Source of the DNA: Devosia beringensis
Lineage (GTDB): Bacteria; Pseudomonadota; Alphaproteobacteria; Rhizobiales; Devosiaceae
Direction: 5' to 3'
Length of the DNA stretch: 64,000 nt
NCBI RefSeq assembly: GCF_014926585.1
Contig: NZ_CP045422.1
Coordinates: forward strand, 3,254,001 to 3,318,000
The translations under genes were made by a program, and so were the position numbers. A model generated the notes under the pieces. The model searched no databases, was not told the DNA's origin, and saw nothing but the letters and a program-made list of their open reading frames with translations. Shown one piece after another: positions 44,408 to 53,855 of this stretch (position 1 is the stretch's first letter; every line of letters starts with the position of its first letter).

Positions 44408-46627
44408 CTAGTGTTGATAGCCAAGATCAGAGCCCGTAAGGGCGTAGCCGTTGTTGATCAGCAGCGACCGCATGCGGCCATTGGCCCCGTACTTTCCGTT
44501 GGCACGGCCGGAGATGCGAAGGGGAACTGCCGCGTTCAGAATCGGCGTGCCGGAATCAGTCTTCCTGCCAACCATCCTGCCATCCACGTAAAGCCTCATT
44601 GTGCCTGCGTTATCGCGGTCCACGCGAACCTTGTAATACCGCGCGGCTTCCAGCGCGGGTCCTTCGATCCAAGAGACGTTTTGGTCGGTGCCGTCGTACG
44701 TCCACGCAAAGGTTAGCGACCCAGCTTCTTCACAGCGGATTACATAACCGCGCTGACGCGAAGCGTCTCCCCAATGGCTCAGCACGTCCTGGCCGCCCTC
44801 CTCGAGAGGGTTGTCGATCATAAACTCAGTGTCGATGGTGAACGGACCCGAGAAGGAGAAGTTGTCGCTGTCCGGGATGGTCACGAAATCTTCGCCGCGG
44901 CTGAATACCAACGTGTTATCGAGGATTTGGGCTTCACCGGCAAACTCGACAATGTTGAGGCCTGTTTGGTCTTCAGCGATGGTAGCTCCATCGACACCGG
45001 CAAAGCTTATTGCTAGGGCCGTTCCTGCGCCCATGGGATTGGCCTGTATATCCGCATAAAACGTCTTACGCACCGAGACTCCATTGCTACCACGCGCCTG
45101 GATAGTGACCCTCGGAGAATTGCCAACGACGGCAGGAGACAGGGTGAGGCTGGAGCCGGAAAGGGTATATTCTGGACTGTCTTGGGGATCGATAATCCGC
45201 CAGCTCGCGGCGCCTTCAGCGGTTAAAATAACGGTCTTGCTGAAGCCCTCGATGGCACTGATCTCGGCGGGCGTTGTGATTGCGCGGAGGTCGGGGTCGG
45301 AAGCACTGCCGACCACGACAGAATTGCCAGCGCCTTCGCCTTCACTTTCGACGAGGCTTTCCCGTTTTCCCAGTGCGGTTAGATCGGTGTCTATGAGGTG
45401 AACCGCCACGTTTCCGCCGTCCACGTACACTACGGCGCTGCCGCTGGCAGAGTCCGCCATCACCCCGTCACGGAAAATCGCAGATGCGGCCGAGGCGCCG
45501 TCCCCGTCGCTGCCGAACAACCAGAGGTGCGCAGCCGCGCCTGTGCCGCCACGCGACCGTGGAGTCAGGCTCTGACACTTTTCCATGATTAGTGGATCGG
45601 CTCCCATGCCACCCCAGATGCGATAGTTGCGCTTGTTATCCTCGGCAACGCAACGGGTAAGCACTGTAGCTTCAGACTTTAGATCATAGCCGCCATCGCT
45701 ATTTCCGGCCGACCGATGATCAGAAATGGAAACGTTATAGTTCCCGTTCTCCGAGGCAATACCGTCAGCATTCCAGTATTTTTCTGGATCGCCATCCTGC
45801 TTGTCGAGGCAGTTGATGGTAAAGCCACCGCGAATTGATATGTCGTGAGCCTCATGATTCAGTTCGATACCCACGGCGAAGTTGTCACCGAATTGCCAGC
45901 CACTGTCGAGTTCGCAATCCTCGATCATCCAGTCGTGCGACCGGCCATGCACACGAATGGCCTTCTTGGAGAAGCCGACACCAGAAAAGCGCCGAATGAC
46001 GACATTACTAAGCTCGCTTTCCTCGCTGGTGAAAAAACCATCCCGCACGTTATGGAAGTCCACGTCCTCGATGGTGATGCCGCCTTCAGTTTGGTCGGTG
46101 AAGTCGAATACCCGTCCGGTATCGACAAGCGAAAGGGACGAGAAAATGAGGTGCGAGGCCCCCTTGGCAAAGACGAACGTGGTGTCTCCGCCCAATTCAG
46201 CGGCATTGATGGCCCGGCTTTCCCGGGTCGGTCTTCTCCAACGTTTGCGATTGCCACGGATCGTGGCCTTGAGGGGCTGTCCCTGGGCATTGGCACCCAT
46301 GATCAACACTGGGGCACCCGACGTGCCGCCGGCGGCGATCTCGACGGTAAGCTGGTGATGATAACTGCCCCGATCCGCAAGGATAAAGACCGTACCCCCT
46401 GGGCCAACCGCCTTGATCAAGTCACCTAGCAGGGCAAGGGAGGCCGGTTGCTGAAGGGACAGGCCGTCACCCTGACCGGTCGGCGAGATATAGGCCACAG
46501 GATTTTCCGCTCCGCGCGACTGGGCGAACGCCGGCGCGATGGCAAGCCCTGCAGCGCCGACGATGAAGTTGCGTCGGCTGATATTGCTACGGCGCACCAT
46601 GGGAGCGCGAAGGTCACTGTTCATCAT
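44408..46627 (-). CDS. Tat-exported protein with beta-helix and LamG-like domains
   Basis: 739 residues. The N-terminus carries the twin-arginine motif SRRNFIVG (about 17-24), so it is exported folded. Residues about 45-420 show a right-handed beta-helix pattern (ITIEDVDFHNVRDGFFTS, VVIRRFSGVGFSKKAIRVHG, DHRSAGNSDGGYDLKS) typical of polysaccharide lyases and hydrolases. The C-terminal part (LVFSRGEDFVTIPDSDNFSFSG, FTIDTEFMIDN, YYKVRVDRDNAGTMRLYVDG) is concanavalin/LamG-like. It probably cuts or binds the local exopolysaccharide. Catalytic residues are not identified. Confidence 0.8.
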   Translation of the reverse strand: MMNSDLRAPMVRRSNISRRNFIVGAAGLAIAPAFAQSRGAENPVAYISPTGQGDGLSLQQPASLALLGDLIKAVGPGGTVFILADRGSYHHQLTVEIAAGGTSGAPVLIMGANAQGQPLKATIRGNRKRWRRPTRESRAINAAELGGDTTFVFAKGASHLIFSSLSLVDTGRVFDFTDQTEGGITIEDVDFHNVRDGFFTSEESELSNVVIRRFSGVGFSKKAIRVHGRSHDWMIEDCELDSGWQFGDNFAVGIELNHEAHDISIRGGFTINCLDKQDGDPEKYWNADGIASENGNYNVSISDHRSAGNSDGGYDLKSEATVLTRCVAEDNKRNYRIWGGMGADPLIMEKCQSLTPRSRGGTGAAAHLWLFGSDGDGASAASAIFRDGVMADSASGSAVVYVDGGNVAVHLIDTDLTALGKRESLVESEGEGAGNSVVVGSASDPDLRAITTPAEISAIEGFSKTVILTAEGAASWRIIDPQDSPEYTLSGSSLTLSPAVVGNSPRVTIQARGSNGVSVRKTFYADIQANPMGAGTALAISFAGVDGATIAEDQTGLNIVEFAGEAQILDNTLVFSRGEDFVTIPDSDNFSFSGPFTIDTEFMIDNPLEEGGQDVLSHWGDASRQRGYVIRCEEAGSLTFAWTYDGTDQNVSWIEGPALEAARYYKVRVDRDNAGTMRLYVDGRMVGRKTDSGTPILNAAVPLRISGRANGKYGANGRMRSLLINNGYALTGSDLGYQH

Positions 46628-46811
46628 ATTTCCCTGGTGAACATATTATGGTCGGCCGCCATTGAATAATGTCCGATCACAAACTCACTTACAATAGGCT
46701 CTCAACAAAGTCTGCCCGACCCTGCATAGACTTATATGTGGCCGCCGTACCGGTCGGTGCGGTCTACCGGAGTGCCGACCTTGGTGCCGGACATGTGGTA
46801 TAATTGACAAT

Positions 46812-46841
46812 TGATCCCCGCGCGTCTGATCCCCGCGCGTC
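46812..46841. repeat. Two perfect tandem copies of a 15-base unit
   Basis: TGATCCCCGCGCGTC occurs at 46812-46826 and again at 46827-46841 without mismatch. Confidence 0.85.
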
Positions 46842-46971
46842 TTTGGGTGGGACGACTAGGCAAGATCATTGAAGGTAAGCGTTTCCAACGGCTGTTACTC
46901 CGTGCGGGCCGGGGAGTGAACGGACTTCACAATGGCCTCGACCGAGAATTGCCTGCAGCTAGGGTGCTGAT

Positions 46972-47330
46972 GGCCGTCGATTGTCAGCTGAGCTGACCGA
47001 TCTTGAGAGGGCGGTCATCGCGCTCTCATTGCCGCCTAAACGCCCCGGAGGTCGCCCCCCGCACGCCGGACTGGGCAACACTGGACGGCGGTTCTCAACA
47101 TGACTTGAAGCGGCTGCCATTGGGGCGTGCTGGTCGGCCATTGTCGAGCGCCCTTATTGATCGGATAGGCGGATTAGCCAATAAGGCCTGGGCTCGCGCC
47201 CGAAACCGTGACTGCATCCAAGAATTCAGGTAAGATGTTTCAGCGCGTCGAAGTTATTGCCTTTCTCAAACTCCGGTGGCGCTTGTCCGTCAGCGAGCGC
47301 GTGCGCGATGTTGAGGAGCCATGCAGCACT
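46972..47330 (+). pseudogene. Remnant of an IS5-family transposase
   Basis: One frame reads LTDLERAVIALSLPPKRPGGRPP, close to the usual IS5 opening LTDxEWAxIxPLLPP. The next frame continues AVLNMT-stop-SGCHW, matching the AVLNAIxYxxxTGCQW stretch. Further on, AWARARNRD then VIAFLKLRWRLSV resembles the C-terminal end (AFLRLAxIRLML). Frameshifts, stops and a missing centre show decay. The match is from my reading, not an alignment. Confidence 0.35.
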
Positions 47331-47812
47331 GCTAACGCGACTTCTGAGTAGCACGCCGAGGTATCATTTGGCCGTCACAGCTGTTGCGGGATAGCGACAC
47401 CTGCTCGGAGACGGCAATGGCGCCGACCGCGCGAGGTGATGGCCGACGGAGCCATTGCAAGTCAAAGGGGCCGTCAAACCTTGAAGTGGGACTACGCTTC
47501 GCCCCCTATCACCTCTGCCGCCGTCGTTAAACTGGCCTCGCTGCCGCAGTGTATCCTCGGCCGATAGGAGGGCCATCTGCTCTCCAGCCTCAAGTCCCGT
47601 ATACCAAGCAGTTTCTTGCGGCTGAGTGCTTAATCTTGGCGCCGCCGGTTCGGTGAAGCGAGCTCTGCTCCATTAACCTAGTCGACCGAACGCGTTGCAT
47701 ATTAAGGACTATTCGAATAGTGATCCAGATGCACTTGCCTAATGGCGGGTTTGCGTGGCTTGGATGGTAAGCACGTGCGGTGTGCTTTCCACAACTATCG
47801 ATTGCGCATGAT

Positions 47813-49948
47813 ATGATCAATGATCAAGAGTTTGACATCGTCCGGGTCCTGGATGTCCTGCGACGGCAGTGGCGGCTGATTGCCATTACTTTCGTTCTAC
47901 TTCTCGGTGCCTCAGCCCTCGGGATATTCGCGCTCAAGCCTGCATTCACAGCTTCGGCGCTCATATTTGTGGATACCAGTGACAAGAATCTGCTCGACCC
48001 CACTGCCGCCGGCAGTGCCATGGGCTCGGCTGATGCGAGGGTAGATAGTGAGGTCCAGATCGTTACGGCCGAGACCACGTTGCTCAAAGTGGTCAACGAT
48101 GCAGGCTTGCTGAACGATCCCGAATTCGGTGTTTCCATGGACTTGCGACAGCGCATCATGTCGACGCTGCGCCTGGGACAGCAGGCTGAGCCAACTGCCG
48201 TCGAAAAAGTGATGGCTGCGCAGGTCAAGCTGCGTCAGGCAGTGAGGGTATTTCGCAACGGATTGACATTTCTGATCACCATCTCAGCGACTGCGGACGA
48301 TCCGGACACCGCTGCCAATATCGCAAATCTACTGTCACGTGCCTATATCAGAGCACAGCTTGAATCCAAGATTGCCGCTACGCAATCCAGCCGAGACATC
48401 ATTCAGGGCCGCGTTGCGGAGGCTTCCGCAACTGTCATCGAAACCGAAGAAGCGATGGACGATTTCATCGCTTCAAGCATTGACCGAATTGTCGCTCAGA
48501 CTGGGCGCACCGATCTTGAGCAGATGCGCAGCGAACTGGAGGCGCTCAACACCAACCGCGACGTGCTTACGGCTCAAGCCGATGCCGTCCAACAGGGCCT
48601 GGCTGCCTTGAACTGGCAGGCAGTCACGGAGACCCTGCAGTCGGAGACACTCGAGAACCTGCGCCAGCGTGAGGTAACGCTACAGCGGCAATTAGCCAAC
48701 GCCACTGCTGGATCGCAGACCGAAATTGATCTTCGGGCTGAACTGGCGCGCGTGGTCGCCAATCTGGGCTCGGACACCAACAGCCAGCTATCCAGCCTTC
48801 GCGTCCAGATATCCTCGGTGCAAGCACGTGCCGCTGACCTGCAATTGCAGTTGCGCTCCTCTGTTCTCAGCAGTGACTTGCCGGCCGCCATCGTCACCAA
48901 CATTTACGAACTGCAACAAACCGCCGAGCTCGCGCGCAGTCAGTATCAAATCCTGTTGAGCCGTTTGAAGGACCTGGAAGCCCAGTCGTTCCTGCAGGTT
49001 GCGGACAGCAGGGTCATCTCGGAAGCACTTGTGCCCGAAAGACCGTCATTTCCTGATACCAGGCTACTTTTGGCGCTTGCCGGCATACTAGCGCTAGCCG
49101 TAGGCGTAGGCTTGGCTTACCTGCGAGAGAACGTGATCGGTGGTTTTACGTCCGATGTCCAGCTTTCGTCAGTGCTCAAGATGCCTGTGGTGTCGAGCGT
49201 GCCCAAGCAGAGAGCGCCAGAGGGAGTCAAAAGTGACAGCCTCGCAGATTTGCTGATCTCACTGCCATTCTCTCACTTTTCGGAAGCCATCCGGCGCCTG
49301 CAGGTTGGCGTCGACCAAGCAGTCAGACGCGGATGGGGAGGAGCAGGGCATTCAGCCCCGGTCATCCTGGTCGGCTCGGCAAATACCGGCGAGGGGAAGA
49401 CCACATTGTCACTCTCGCTCGCCCGGGCCTATGCTTTGGCTGGCAAAAAGACGCTGCTCATCGATTGCGATCTGCGTAAGCCAAGCATCCACGCGCATCT
49501 CGGTATGCCCGCTTCGGTCAAGTTGCTCGATTTCCTCACAGACGGTGGCGAAAAGATCGATCTGGAGAGCGTCGCTGTCACCGACCGCCTTACCAAGGCG
49601 CGTGTCGTCATCGGCGCGCGCAAGGCTGACGTCCATGGCGGCCAAGTGATTACTGGCGAAGTGTTCGGTCGATTGGTCCGTGCAGCCCAGGCCAACTATG
49701 AAATCGTGGTTCTCGACACGCCCCCTGTCGGCGCGGTCGTTGACGCCCTGCATCTTGCCCAATATGCGAATGTGATCGTGATCGCCACGCGCTACGCGGT
49801 AACGTCGCAGCGCGACGCCAAGGCGACGCTCTTGGCTCTGACAGACGCCAAGCGCGATGACGCGGAAATCATGGGTGTAATCACGCAGGTCGATCAGTCA
49901 AAGTACAATAACCGCCGCAAGTACGGCGGTTACTATAATGAGGATTAG
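47813..49948 (+). CDS. Wzz/BY-kinase polysaccharide co-polymerase (ExoP/Wzc-like)
   Basis: 711 residues. The Wzz part has membrane segments near 21-41 and 418-438 with long periplasmic coiled coils between (ETEEAMDDFIASSIDR; LRQREVTLQRQLANA). The cytoplasmic BY-kinase has Walker A (SANTGEGKTTLS, near 522), Walker A' (LLIDCDLRKP) and Walker B (VVLDTPPVG). The C-terminal Tyr cluster is KYNNRRKYGGYYNED, the autophosphorylation region. It controls chain length and export of the exopolysaccharide. ATG 47813 gives MINDQEFDIVRVLD. Confidence 0.93.
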   Translation: MINDQEFDIVRVLDVLRRQWRLIAITFVLLLGASALGIFALKPAFTASALIFVDTSDKNLLDPTAAGSAMGSADARVDSEVQIVTAETTLLKVVNDAGLLNDPEFGVSMDLRQRIMSTLRLGQQAEPTAVEKVMAAQVKLRQAVRVFRNGLTFLITISATADDPDTAANIANLLSRAYIRAQLESKIAATQSSRDIIQGRVAEASATVIETEEAMDDFIASSIDRIVAQTGRTDLEQMRSELEALNTNRDVLTAQADAVQQGLAALNWQAVTETLQSETLENLRQREVTLQRQLANATAGSQTEIDLRAELARVVANLGSDTNSQLSSLRVQISSVQARAADLQLQLRSSVLSSDLPAAIVTNIYELQQTAELARSQYQILLSRLKDLEAQSFLQVADSRVISEALVPERPSFPDTRLLLALAGILALAVGVGLAYLRENVIGGFTSDVQLSSVLKMPVVSSVPKQRAPEGVKSDSLADLLISLPFSHFSEAIRRLQVGVDQAVRRGWGGAGHSAPVILVGSANTGEGKTTLSLSLARAYALAGKKTLLIDCDLRKPSIHAHLGMPASVKLLDFLTDGGEKIDLESVAVTDRLTKARVVIGARKADVHGGQVITGEVFGRLVRAAQANYEIVVLDTPPVGAVVDALHLAQYANVIVIATRYAVTSQRDAKATLLALTDAKRDDAEIMGVITQVDQSKYNNRRKYGGYYNED

Positions 49949-49974
49949 GCGGGTCCAGTTGCGGGGCAAACGAT

Positions 49975-50883
49975 TTAGTGGACGCCCCGAAGCGCTTGAT
50001 TGATGTCGGTCACGCGGACTTGGCGTAAGTGGCGGGAGAGGGTCGTGGCGCGCTCCAGGTTTAGAACTCCCTCAAAAGAGCCATAGAACTTGTAGTTGCG
50101 AATGTTTGTGAAGTGGCTGGCGCGAAGCTGGTCGCCGAACTCGCCCACCAATTCGGCGCAGAAAAGGTCATTCTCGAAGTCGCTGAACTTGACTAGATCG
50201 CGTTCCCATCGCTGCAGGTCATCAATGGAATGGCGGATCGCAGCCGCTACCTCGGATAGGGCTGCGATTTTTTTCAGCCCGCCCCCCACGAGAAGCCGAA
50301 CCTGTCGCGCGGCTTCTAGCTTCCAGTTGGTGATCTCCGTCGGGAAAGCGTGGTCTATATCGCGCTCTGTCAGCGTCTTCGTCGCTGGCATTGCGGAGGC
50401 CAGCCGGTGCAATTCCGCCCGGAGATATGCATTGGACTTGGTGCTGGAGCTGAGTAGCAAGCGCATAAAGCTTCCCGGCTCAGAAAGGCCGGCCTTAGCC
50501 AGTAGCCGCACCAACTCGAGCTGATCTTCACCGAGCGCTGAGCGCAGGGCCTTGCTGGCCGCGGACTTGTCTGATGTTGAAAAATAATACCCAAGGGCCT
50601 CGGCCAGTTGGTGTTCGCTTTCCATGGTGAGCAAGTGCTTGTCGCGAAGCATTGTCAGAAGGTCAAAATGCTGCTGCATTATGTCTTGCCCTAGCAGCTC
50701 GCACTGGGCCCAGAAAATGTAGCAGTCGTAAATTTCCCACCAGACTTGGATTGTATCTTCCGCCAGTTCAGCGCGCTCGCTATGCATCAACGGCTTGTTG
50801 AGGTCTGCTTTCGTGTAAAGCTTGACCAGGCGATCCCCTAAAGCTTGCATAGAGCTTGCTGGATCGGGTTGACGGCTAACCAT
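49975..50883 (-). CDS. Helical protein of unknown function in the exopolysaccharide cluster
   Basis: 302 residues, soluble and strongly helical, with no signal peptide or membrane segment. It contains VWWEIYDCYIFWAQCELLGQ, LGEDQLELVRLLAKAGLSEPG and LTERDIDHAFPTEITNWKLEAA, and a basic C-terminus ending HLRQVRVTDINQALRGVH. I do not recognise any family. The ATG at 50883 follows AGGAGAG at seven bases. It is transcribed against the BY-kinase gene and divergently from the following glycosyltransferase. Confidence 0.65.
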   Translation of the reverse strand: MVSRQPDPASSMQALGDRLVKLYTKADLNKPLMHSERAELAEDTIQVWWEIYDCYIFWAQCELLGQDIMQQHFDLLTMLRDKHLLTMESEHQLAEALGYYFSTSDKSAASKALRSALGEDQLELVRLLAKAGLSEPGSFMRLLLSSSTKSNAYLRAELHRLASAMPATKTLTERDIDHAFPTEITNWKLEAARQVRLLVGGGLKKIAALSEVAAAIRHSIDDLQRWERDLVKFSDFENDLFCAELVGEFGDQLRASHFTNIRNYKFYGSFEGVLNLERATTLSRHLRQVRVTDINQALRGVH

Positions 50884-51115
50884 TAATTTCTCTCCTAGGG
50901 GAGCTCTGCGCACAATGTCGATGAACCGGACGGTCCGTGGCGGAGCATCCCAGATTATGTTTATTCATTTTTAGCAATGCCAAGCCAAGTTGGCATTTCA
51001 AAATTTGTCTGGAAACTATGATTTCAAGAACTGGCTGGTGGTCGATTGCAACCTCGCGCGTAGTATGGTCGTTTCGGTTTTCTAGCATCATGGTAACGGA
51101 GCGTCGAAGTAGCTG

Positions 51116-52180
51116 ATGGCACGTATTCTGGTCGTCGGCGCCCGCGGAATACCTGACGTTGAAGGGGGCGCAGAGAAGAACGCCGAGCAGCTTTTCCCGA
51201 GATTGGTCGACATTGGCCACGAGGTGACGCTGCTGTCCTTGGCAAGCAACGTCAAGGAGAATAGCTATCGAGGCGTCAAACTCGTTGCCGTGCCGTCATT
51301 GTGGTTATTGAAAACAGATAAGATTCTTTACTACTTTGCCGCAATCTATCACGCGATCAGGCTTCGGCCCCAGATCGTCCACTTGCAGGGACTGGGAGCG
51401 GCACTGTTTTTGTGGGTCTATAAGCTTATGGGCATTCGCACCGTAGTTCGCTACGGTTCGGCTGACTACATCCTGCCTAAATGGGGTGTGCTGGGTCGGT
51501 TGGGGTTCCGATTGAGTGAGTATCAGCTGCAGTTCGCAGATGCCGTCATTTCAGTATCAGAGACGCTCAGTCAGCGACTGGCCGCGAACAATTTCAAGGC
51601 GCGCGTCCATTTCATTCCCAATGCGATTGACGAGCCGCATCCGTTGTGGTCCGGCAATGTTGAGAGCTCAGAGCCCCCTTATATTCTTGCCGTCGGGAGA
51701 GTGACGTCACAGAAGAACGTCGATACGTTGCTTAGAGCATTTGCGTTATTTCGAGAGACGTCTCCGCACTATGTGCTTCGCGTTGCTGGGAGTCTTAGTG
51801 ATGAAACTTATGTCGAAGCTCTGTCCGCGTTCATGTCCGATGGGGTGACGATGCTTGGCGCTATTCCGCGGAACCAGGTGCCGGCGCTTTTGAGCCATTG
51901 CGCGCTATACGTGAACCTGTCGCACCACGAGGGCAATTCAAACGCCACACTGGAGGCGATCTCGCATGGTTGTCCGATCTTGGTCAGCGACATTCCTGAG
52001 AATCACGAGATGCCCTTGGGGCCCGCAAATTTTGTTGACCAGGATGACGTTGCTGCTGTTGCCAATGCGTTTTCCGCCGCGATGACAAAGCCAGAGGCGT
52101 TTGTCGTCAGCCGTGCCGGATTTCTCAGTTGGGACAAGGTCGCTGCGAGCACCAACAATGTCTATCGGACAATTCTTTAA
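51116..52180 (+). CDS. GT4-family glycosyltransferase
   Basis: 354 residues, GT-B fold. The N-terminus (ILVVGARGIPDVEGGAEKNAEQLF) has the GT4 acceptor loop. The C-terminal donor domain has ILAVGRVTSQKNVDTLLRAFAL and the EX7E-like HHEGNSNATLEAISHGCPIL. It probably adds one sugar from a nucleotide donor to the lipid-linked repeat unit. The next glycosyltransferase starts eight bases after its stop. Confidence 0.88.
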   Translation: MARILVVGARGIPDVEGGAEKNAEQLFPRLVDIGHEVTLLSLASNVKENSYRGVKLVAVPSLWLLKTDKILYYFAAIYHAIRLRPQIVHLQGLGAALFLWVYKLMGIRTVVRYGSADYILPKWGVLGRLGFRLSEYQLQFADAVISVSETLSQRLAANNFKARVHFIPNAIDEPHPLWSGNVESSEPPYILAVGRVTSQKNVDTLLRAFALFRETSPHYVLRVAGSLSDETYVEALSAFMSDGVTMLGAIPRNQVPALLSHCALYVNLSHHEGNSNATLEAISHGCPILVSDIPENHEMPLGPANFVDQDDVAAVANAFSAAMTKPEAFVVSRAGFLSWDKVAASTNNVYRTIL

Positions 52181-52187
52181 GGTGGTC

Positions 52188-53342
52188 GTGATCGTGGAGA
52201 GAAAATCCATTGTATTCCTCATAAATTCCATAGCAGGCGGCGGTGCCGAGCGGGTGATGATGCGGCTCATCGACTGCTCGCGTGAGCAGCTGGTCGGTTA
52301 TGATTTTCACCTTGTTCTTCTCGACATCGAGGAAGAAGCCTACGCCATCCCCGATTGGGTAACGGTGCACCGGCTAAATAGCCGAAAGCGCACTCTCTCA
52401 TCCATCAAGGGTTTGTGGATCCTGTTGCGCAAGTTACGTCCGCGGCTGGTGCTCAGCTTCCTTACTCGTGCAAATATCGCCAACGTTATCGTGGCCAAGC
52501 TACTGGGACACTGTTGCGTAATCAGTGAGCGTGCCAACACGTCGGCGCATCATGCGCATGGCATGGTGGGTAGGCTGTCCAAGTTGCTGATACGTCAATG
52601 CTATTCGCGGGCGGATGCGGTCATCGCGGTAGCTGCCGGCATAGCCGATGACCTCGTCAGCAATTACGACGTCAGGCGTGACAGTGTCCATGTTATCGCC
52701 AATCCCGTAGACGCCGCGACTATCCAGCGCTTGGCAGCGGAGCCTTCAACCATCACGGTGCCACGGCCCTATATCGTGGGCATGGGACGCTTTGTGCGCA
52801 GCAAGAACTTCGCGCTGCTGCTCGACGCTTTTGCTGGATCTAAACTAGACGGCTTCGACTTGGTGGTCATGGGGCAGGGGCCCCTGGAAAAAGACCTTCG
52901 GGATCATGCCAGTGACATCGGGCTAGGGGCGCGTGTCCATTTTCCAGGGTTTTTAGCGAACCCTTTTCCTGTCATTGCCGGTGCATATGCCTATGTGCTT
53001 CCTTCAAACGGCGAAGGTTTTCCCAATGGTCTGGTTGAGGCGATGGTGACAGGAGTTCCTGTAATTGCCACCGATTGCCCTTCAGGGCCCGCCGAAATTC
53101 TCGACTATCGAGCTGAAGGCCAGATAACCAAGCTGCATGGTGGAAAACACGGATTGCTCGTGCCGATGAACGACAAGGCGGCAATGATTGACGCACTCAA
53201 TTGCGTAATCCAGCCCGGCGAGCGAGACAGGCTGGCAACGGCAGCTAGCACAGGGGCCGCACGATATGGGCTAGAGAGGGCGGTGGCGCGCTATTGGGAT
53301 GTCATCACGCACGCTCTTACCGTTCAGGGCGCTCGACGCTAG
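52188..53342 (+). CDS. GT4-family glycosyltransferase
   Basis: 384 residues, GT-B fold: FLINSIAGGGAERVMMRLID at the N-terminus, then YIVGMGRFVRSKNFALLLDAF and the EX7E motif SNGEGFPNGLVEAMVTGVPVI. The order resembles galactosyl- or N-acetylgalactosaminyl-transferases of the PglA/WaaG group. I place the start at GTG 52188, which has AAGG upstream; GTG 52182 and ATG 52158 are alternatives and the choice is uncertain. It is translationally close to the preceding GT4 gene. Confidence 0.87.
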   Translation: MIVERKSIVFLINSIAGGGAERVMMRLIDCSREQLVGYDFHLVLLDIEEEAYAIPDWVTVHRLNSRKRTLSSIKGLWILLRKLRPRLVLSFLTRANIANVIVAKLLGHCCVISERANTSAHHAHGMVGRLSKLLIRQCYSRADAVIAVAAGIADDLVSNYDVRRDSVHVIANPVDAATIQRLAAEPSTITVPRPYIVGMGRFVRSKNFALLLDAFAGSKLDGFDLVVMGQGPLEKDLRDHASDIGLGARVHFPGFLANPFPVIAGAYAYVLPSNGEGFPNGLVEAMVTGVPVIATDCPSGPAEILDYRAEGQITKLHGGKHGLLVPMNDKAAMIDALNCVIQPGERDRLATAASTGAARYGLERAVARYWDVITHALTVQGARR

Positions 53343-53458
53343 TCGTTCTGGCTACACATTTCGGCTCGTTCCTCCGTCAATTGACATGGGTGCCTACAGT
53401 TGGACTATTGTCCCTGAGTGGCCGGGCGTGGTGCCTGGCAGTTTGAGGAGCCAATAGG

Positions 53459-53851
53459 ATGAAGAAATTTGTGGCCGTTCTAGTTGCACTAGCGGGACTG
53501 GGTTTTGGTGGTGTCATGGGTGTCGCTGCTCAGGAACCGGCCCAGAACTGCACCACTCCAGGAACCGCCTCACTTGCCGGAATACCCGCCGACCCCAAAA
53601 AAATAATGCCGAACCAGTCCCGACTGATCAGTGGCTATGGTCGAGGGGCAAAAAGAGGGACGTGCAAAATCTCTCTGGTCTGCATTTATGCCGACGGTAG
53701 CGACGCGGCGCGCGAAGTTGCGCGGCAACAGTGTGTGTCAGTTCGGGACTCGCTGGTACGGGGCGGCTTCACCAAGGCCGATATTTCGACCTCACGTCAG
53801 GGCCCTGGAAACGGTATGTCCGCGAACACGGTTTACCTGACTGCTTATTAG
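53459..53851 (+). CDS. Small secreted protein, unknown function
   Basis: 130 residues with a signal peptide cleaved near AAQ (residue 24). The mature part has GKRTCKISLVCIYADGSDAA-like content (GTCKISLVCIYADG), five cysteines in total after cleavage counting, and ends GMSANTVYLTAY. The pattern hints at an OmpA-like DGSDAAREVARQQCVSVRDSLVRGG turn. No assignment is made. The ATG follows GAGGAGCC. Confidence 0.55.
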   Translation: MKKFVAVLVALAGLGFGGVMGVAAQEPAQNCTTPGTASLAGIPADPKKIMPNQSRLISGYGRGAKRGTCKISLVCIYADGSDAAREVARQQCVSVRDSLVRGGFTKADISTSRQGPGNGMSANTVYLTAY

Positions 53852-53855
53852 CAAT

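Larger units (their letters stand above)
46628..47812. other. 1185-base low-coding region with a tandem repeat and decayed transposase
   Basis: No intact gene is supported here. It includes two direct copies of a 15-base unit (46812-46841), a degenerate IS5-type transposase (about 46972-47330) and short non-conserved frames. This looks like old transposition debris between the beta-helix gene and the Wzc-like gene. Confidence 0.6.
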
